In this document: positions 4,280 to 6,442 of the stretch, in pieces
Position numbering within the stretch: position 1 is the stretch's first letter
How the letters are laid out: the number at the start of each line of letters is the position of its first letter
Assembly: GCA_016935955.1 (NCBI GenBank)
Contig: JAFGPY010000309.1
Location: 1 to 6,442 of the forward strand
Length of the DNA: 6,442 nt
Direction of reading: 5' to 3'
Source of the DNA: Planctomycetota bacterium
GTDB lineage: Bacteria; Planctomycetota; Phycisphaerae; FEN-1346; JAACEH01
Translations under genes and position numbers: made by a program
The notes under the pieces: model-generated
The model's input: the letters and a program-made list of their open reading frames with translations, nothing else
What the model was told of the DNA's origin: nothing
The model's database searches: none

Positions 4280-5284
4280 TCACCAGCCGGCGACGGCTCG
4301 GGTCGCGTACTCCTCGAAGAGCTTCAGGTAGATGTGGTAGTTCTCCAGCGGCACGCCGGGCGGCGTCTGGTGGTCGCAGCCGGGGAAGTAGCCGCCCGAG
4401 GCCATGACCGGCAGGATGCGCTCGAACTCGGCCCGCATCGCCTCTTCGCCCTTGGGCATGACCATCTTGTCGTAAGCGCCCATCATCTTCAGCCCCGGGT
4501 GCTTCGCCCGCAGAGCGTTGATGTCGACGCCCGCCTGCCGCTCCAGCGGCTCAACACCGTCCAGGCCCACCTCCAGCAGCCACGGAATCGCCGGGTCCAT
4601 CAGGCCGTCGCTGTCCATCAGCGTGACGGTGCCCATCGTCGCGATGCGCGGCAACACCTGGCGGTAGTATGGGGCGATGAATTCGTCCCACAGTTCTTTC
4701 GACAGCATCGGCCCGTGGTTGTAGGCCAGGTCTTCGGCGAAGTTGATCATGTCGGGTTTGAGCACCTGCTCGACCAGGTCGAGGCAGTGCAGGTGATGCT
4801 CGACGAGCCGCTTGTTGATGTCGTGCATCAGTTGCGGCTCGTCGTAGAAGGCGTAGAGGTGCTGCTCGATGCCCAGCAACCGCCGCGGGAACCAGAAGAA
4901 GCCCTCCATCATGATCCAGACGACCGAGTCGCCGGACGCCTGCCGGTCGGCCCATCGCCGCAGATCGTCGAGGTTGGTGTCGGGGTCGGGCCAGAGGTAC
5001 TGCTGGAAGGCCTTGTAGTCGTCGCGGCTGCGAACGAGCGGCGCGCCGTGCGAGGCCGGTTGGGGGGCGTCGCCCGAGAGCGCCCGTATCCAGGTCAGCC
5101 GCCAGTCGTCCAGGCCGAAGTGCTCGGCGATCTCCCAACTGCGCTCGCGGACGAGGCTTCGCGGCAGGCCGTCGCCGTACCAGCGCTCAATCGTCTGGTC
5201 CCACCAGGGGGCCCATTCCAGGATCGGCAGGCGGTCGATCGGTGTGCGGTTAATAGTGCCCCAGAATCGTTCTCGCGGCTTCAC
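4280..5284 (-). CDS. Uroporphyrinogen decarboxylase superfamily protein (URO-D fold, not HemE)
   Basis: The 334-residue product belongs to the URO-D/methyltransferase superfamily (Pfam URO-D), which covers HemE, cobalamin-dependent MtaA/CmuA-type methyltransferases and many uncharacterised enzymes. Family-like segments are PRERFWGTINRTPIDRLPI (3-21), FAEDLAYNHGPMLS (182-195), MDSDGLMDPAIPWLLEVG (223-240), GVEPLE (243-248) and PGCDHQTPPGVPLENY (301-316). The HemE N-terminal signature with RQAGR is absent, so heme synthesis is unlikely. The Zn-binding HxC of MtaA-type methyltransferases seems replaced by DSD at the equivalent strand (225-227 region reads SDG), so methyltransferase chemistry is also unproven. 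No signal peptide is seen. I chose the GTG at 5284 because AGGAG lies six bases upstream and the family N-terminus begins here; an in-frame ATG at 5338 would add 18 unlikely residues. The gene converges on recJ and diverges from the kinase. Its substrate is unknown. Confidence 0.9.
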   Translation of the reverse strand: MKPRERFWGTINRTPIDRLPILEWAPWWDQTIERWYGDGLPRSLVRERSWEIAEHFGLDDWRLTWIRALSGDAPQPASHGAPLVRSRDDYKAFQQYLWPDPDTNLDDLRRWADRQASGDSVVWIMMEGFFWFPRRLLGIEQHLYAFYDEPQLMHDINKRLVEHHLHCLDLVEQVLKPDMINFAEDLAYNHGPMLSKELWDEFIAPYYRQVLPRIATMGTVTLMDSDGLMDPAIPWLLEVGLDGVEPLERQAGVDINALRAKHPGLKMMGAYDKMVMPKGEEAMRAEFERILPVMASGGYFPGCDHQTPPGVPLENYHIYLKLFEEYATRAVAGW

Positions 5285-5290
5285 TGACGG

Positions 5291-5295
5291 CTCCT
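5291..5295 (-). promoter_or_regulatory. Ribosome binding site deciding the GTG start at 5284
   Basis: CTCCT on the + strand is AGGAG on the coding strand, six bases before the GTG. It is a better context than that of the upstream in-frame ATG at 5338. Confidence 0.7.
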
Positions 5296-5431
5296 CACTC
5301 GCGGCATTGCGGGGCCCATGATACCGTCGTGTCCGCAATTGTGTTTGTGAACAGGGTCACACTGGCGGCCCGGCGGGGCCCCAAACCCGGTCAGGCGACG
5401 GGCCGGCGAGGGCGGGGCGGTCATTTTTCTG

Positions 5432-5460
5432 TTGTCCCTTATGAGGGCGGCTTTTAGAAT
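5432..5460 (+). promoter_or_regulatory. Candidate sigma70-type promoter P1 for the kinase
   Basis: TTGTCC (5432-5437), a 17-bp spacer and TAGAAT (5455-5460) fit the housekeeping consensus well. It would give a leader of about 220 nt before the kinase ATG, covering the three short stems. Confidence 0.45.
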
Positions 5461-5540
5461 ACGTTGGTCCCCGGGTTGGGGGATAGAACCGAACGCGGAC
5501 TTCGGCTGGGACGAGGTTTCTAGGAAGCCTGTTCGGCGGC

Positions 5541-5568
5541 TTGGTGGACAGGGTTTTACCGCTATTAT
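5541..5568 (+). promoter_or_regulatory. Candidate sigma70-type promoter P2 for the kinase
   Basis: TTGGTG (5541-5546), a 16-bp spacer and TATTAT (5563-5568) lie in the most AT-rich part of the window. A start near 5575 would give a leader of about 110 nt. P1 and P2 are alternatives or could both be used. Confidence 0.4.
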
Positions 5569-5684
5569 TCCATCCATATTACCCTCCCATGCCTCCGATG
5601 CCCCGCCAGCCGAACCAGCGCCTGATTGTACGCCGTAACGTACCGAAAAACGCGACGTTGTCAGGAAGGGAATGCGGGAAAGCG

Positions 5685-6442
5685 ATGCTGCAGACGCTTG
5701 ACGGCTACACGCTGATGCGCCGAATCTGCCAGACGGCCAGTAGTGAGATCTTCCTGGCCCACGATCACCGTCGGCGCGAGGACGTCGTGCTCAAGGTCGT
5801 GCTGCCGCAACTGGCCGCCGACAAGAAGACCCTCAGCCACTTCGCCCACGAAGCCGAGGTCTCGGCCCGACTGGAGCATCCCAACCTGGTCAAGGTCTAC
5901 GACTTCGTTCGCCGGGCCGAGCGGCCGTACCTGGTGATGAAACTCGTGCCCGGCCGCACGCTGAAGCGGGTCATCTACCGCGACAGCGACGTGGCCGACC
6001 GCCTGGGCTTCGCCTGGATCGTGCGGACGTGCCAGGCCCTGGGCCACATGCACCGTAGCGGCTGGGTCCACCTGGACATCAAGCCCGAGAACATCCTGGT
6101 GACCGACACGGGCGACGCCGGGGTGATCGACCTGGCCCTGGCCCAGCGGATCGCCCCGAAGGGGTTCTGGGGCTCGCTGGTGACGAAGCTGCAGGGGCAG
6201 GCCATGGGCACGCGAAGCTACATCGCGCCGGAGCAGATCGAGAACCGGGCGGTCGGACCGGGCACGGACATCTACAGCCTGGGCATCACGATGTTCGAGA
6301 TGTACGCCCGGCGATTGCCGTTGACGGCCAGCGATCCGGAAGCCATATTGCAGATGCATTTGAAGACGCGGCCGCCGATGTTGCACCACGTGGTGCCCGA
6401 GGTCCATCCGGACCTGTCGCGGCTGGTGGGGCGGATGCTGGA
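5685..6442 (+). CDS. Eukaryote-like (Hanks-type) Ser/Thr protein kinase, N-terminal 252 codons (3' truncated by window)
   Basis: The gene runs off the right edge. The product reads as a protein kinase that transfers ATP phosphate to Ser/Thr. Subdomains visible: VVLKVV with the ATP-anchoring Lys37; FAHEAEV with the probable helix-C Glu56; ARLEHPNLVKVYDF (61-74); PYLVMKLVPGRTL (81-93), the hinge; VHLDIKPENIL (128-138) with catalytic Asp131, Lys133 and Asn136; GVIDLALAQ (146-154) with metal-binding Asp149; GTRSYIAPEQ (175-184); and GTDIYSLGITMFE (193-205). Oddities: the glycine-rich loop has no glycine (ICQTASSEI at 14-22), HRD is HLD, and DFG is DLA. The four core catalytic residues are present, so activity remains possible. 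The ATG at 5685 is preceded by AGGAAGGG at 5663-5670, rather far (14 bp); the ATG at 5672 is out of frame. No membrane segment is visible so far. Anything C-terminal, such as sensor domains, lies outside the window. It is divergent from the URO-D-like gene. Confidence 0.9.
   Translation, partial: MLQTLDGYTLMRRICQTASSEIFLAHDHRRREDVVLKVVLPQLAADKKTLSHFAHEAEVSARLEHPNLVKVYDFVRRAERPYLVMKLVPGRTLKRVIYRDSDVADRLGFAWIVRTCQALGHMHRSGWVHLDIKPENILVTDTGDAGVIDLALAQRIAPKGFWGSLVTKLQGQAMGTRSYIAPEQIENRAVGPGTDIYSLGITMFEMYARRLPLTASDPEAILQMHLKTRPPMLHHVVPEVHPDLSRLVGRML

Larger units (their letters stand above)
5285..5684. other. Divergent upstream region between URO-D-like gene and kinase
   Basis: This 400-bp stretch separates two divergent starts. 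It lacks the REP-like palindromes found in the other three gaps. It contains two promoter-like sequences directed at the kinase and a locally AT-rich patch around 5551-5585. Between the two promoters, three short stems are possible: TCCCC/GGGGA (5468-5483), CCGAA/TTCGG (5489-5505) and AAGCC/GGCTT (5525-5542). I do not recognise a known riboswitch. No convincing promoter for the URO-D-like gene is visible, although TATCAT on the minus strand (5323-5318) could be a -10 without a matching -35. A 68-codon open frame starting with TTG at 5432 has no protein-like features. Confidence 0.6.

Noticed and set aside
4280..5284. Annotation as HemE (uroporphyrinogen decarboxylase of heme synthesis)
   Set aside because: The N-terminal HemE signature containing RQAGR is missing, so only superfamily membership is supported.
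4214..5287. 357-codon + strand open frame opposite the URO-D-like gene
   Set aside because: The minus strand encodes a recognisable URO-D superfamily protein. The + strand translation is Val/Gln/His-rich shadow sequence.
5432..5638. 68-codon open frame with TTG start
   Set aside because: Its start coincides with a promoter-like -35 box, it has no ribosome binding site, and the peptide has no recognisable feature.
5661..6407. 248-codon minus-strand open frame at the right end
   Set aside because: The + strand encodes kinase subdomains in order, so the minus frame is a shadow.

Overview
The window is a GC-rich bacterial chromosome segment carrying core housekeeping genes. It best fits a planctomycete-type organism (Phycisphaerae-like), but that is an inference. 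It rests on the high-GC coding style, a separate long PurQ beside a small-type PurL, a stand-alone uroporphyrinogen-decarboxylase-family enzyme, a eukaryote-like Ser/Thr kinase, and intergenic gaps packed with palindromes. No marker gene in the window settles the taxonomy.

Layout. Positions 1-696 (+) hold the C-terminal third or so of purL. Positions 1101-1886 (+) hold a complete purQ, the glutaminase partner of the same FGAM synthetase. Positions 2285-4042 (+) hold a complete recJ, the single-strand DNA exonuclease. Positions 4280-5284 (-) hold a URO-D superfamily enzyme that is not HemE, convergent with recJ. Positions 5685-6442 (+) hold the first 252 codons of a Ser/Thr protein kinase, divergent from the URO-D gene and cut by the window end. 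The kinase has a degenerate glycine-rich loop and altered HRD and DFG motifs but keeps the catalytic Lys, Asp, Asn and metal-binding Asp.

The most interesting content lies between the genes. The gaps 697-1100, 1887-2284 and 4043-4279 are built almost entirely of palindromic units resembling REP/BIME elements. Each unit has a short foot, GTAGGG or GGGTG(C/G)C, followed by an inverted repeat. The feet are conserved, while the stems differ from unit to unit and yet stay self-complementary. Two nearly identical 80-bp units (76 of 80 positions) have near-perfect 11-bp inverted termini and look like two head-to-head REPs. A 29-bp unit occurs twice with 27/29 identity, and another 29-bp unit occurs twice exactly. 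Two further units share one loop sequence but have different paired stems. Units sit at or within 11 bp of all four gene 3' ends. At recJ the GTAG foot itself supplies the TAG stop codon. The only gap with two divergent 5' ends (5285-5684) has none of these units and instead holds promoter-like sequences.

Functionally, purL and purQ act together in step four of purine synthesis and probably belong to one locus even though a REP cluster separates them. recJ, the URO-D-like gene and the kinase have no evident pathway link to them.
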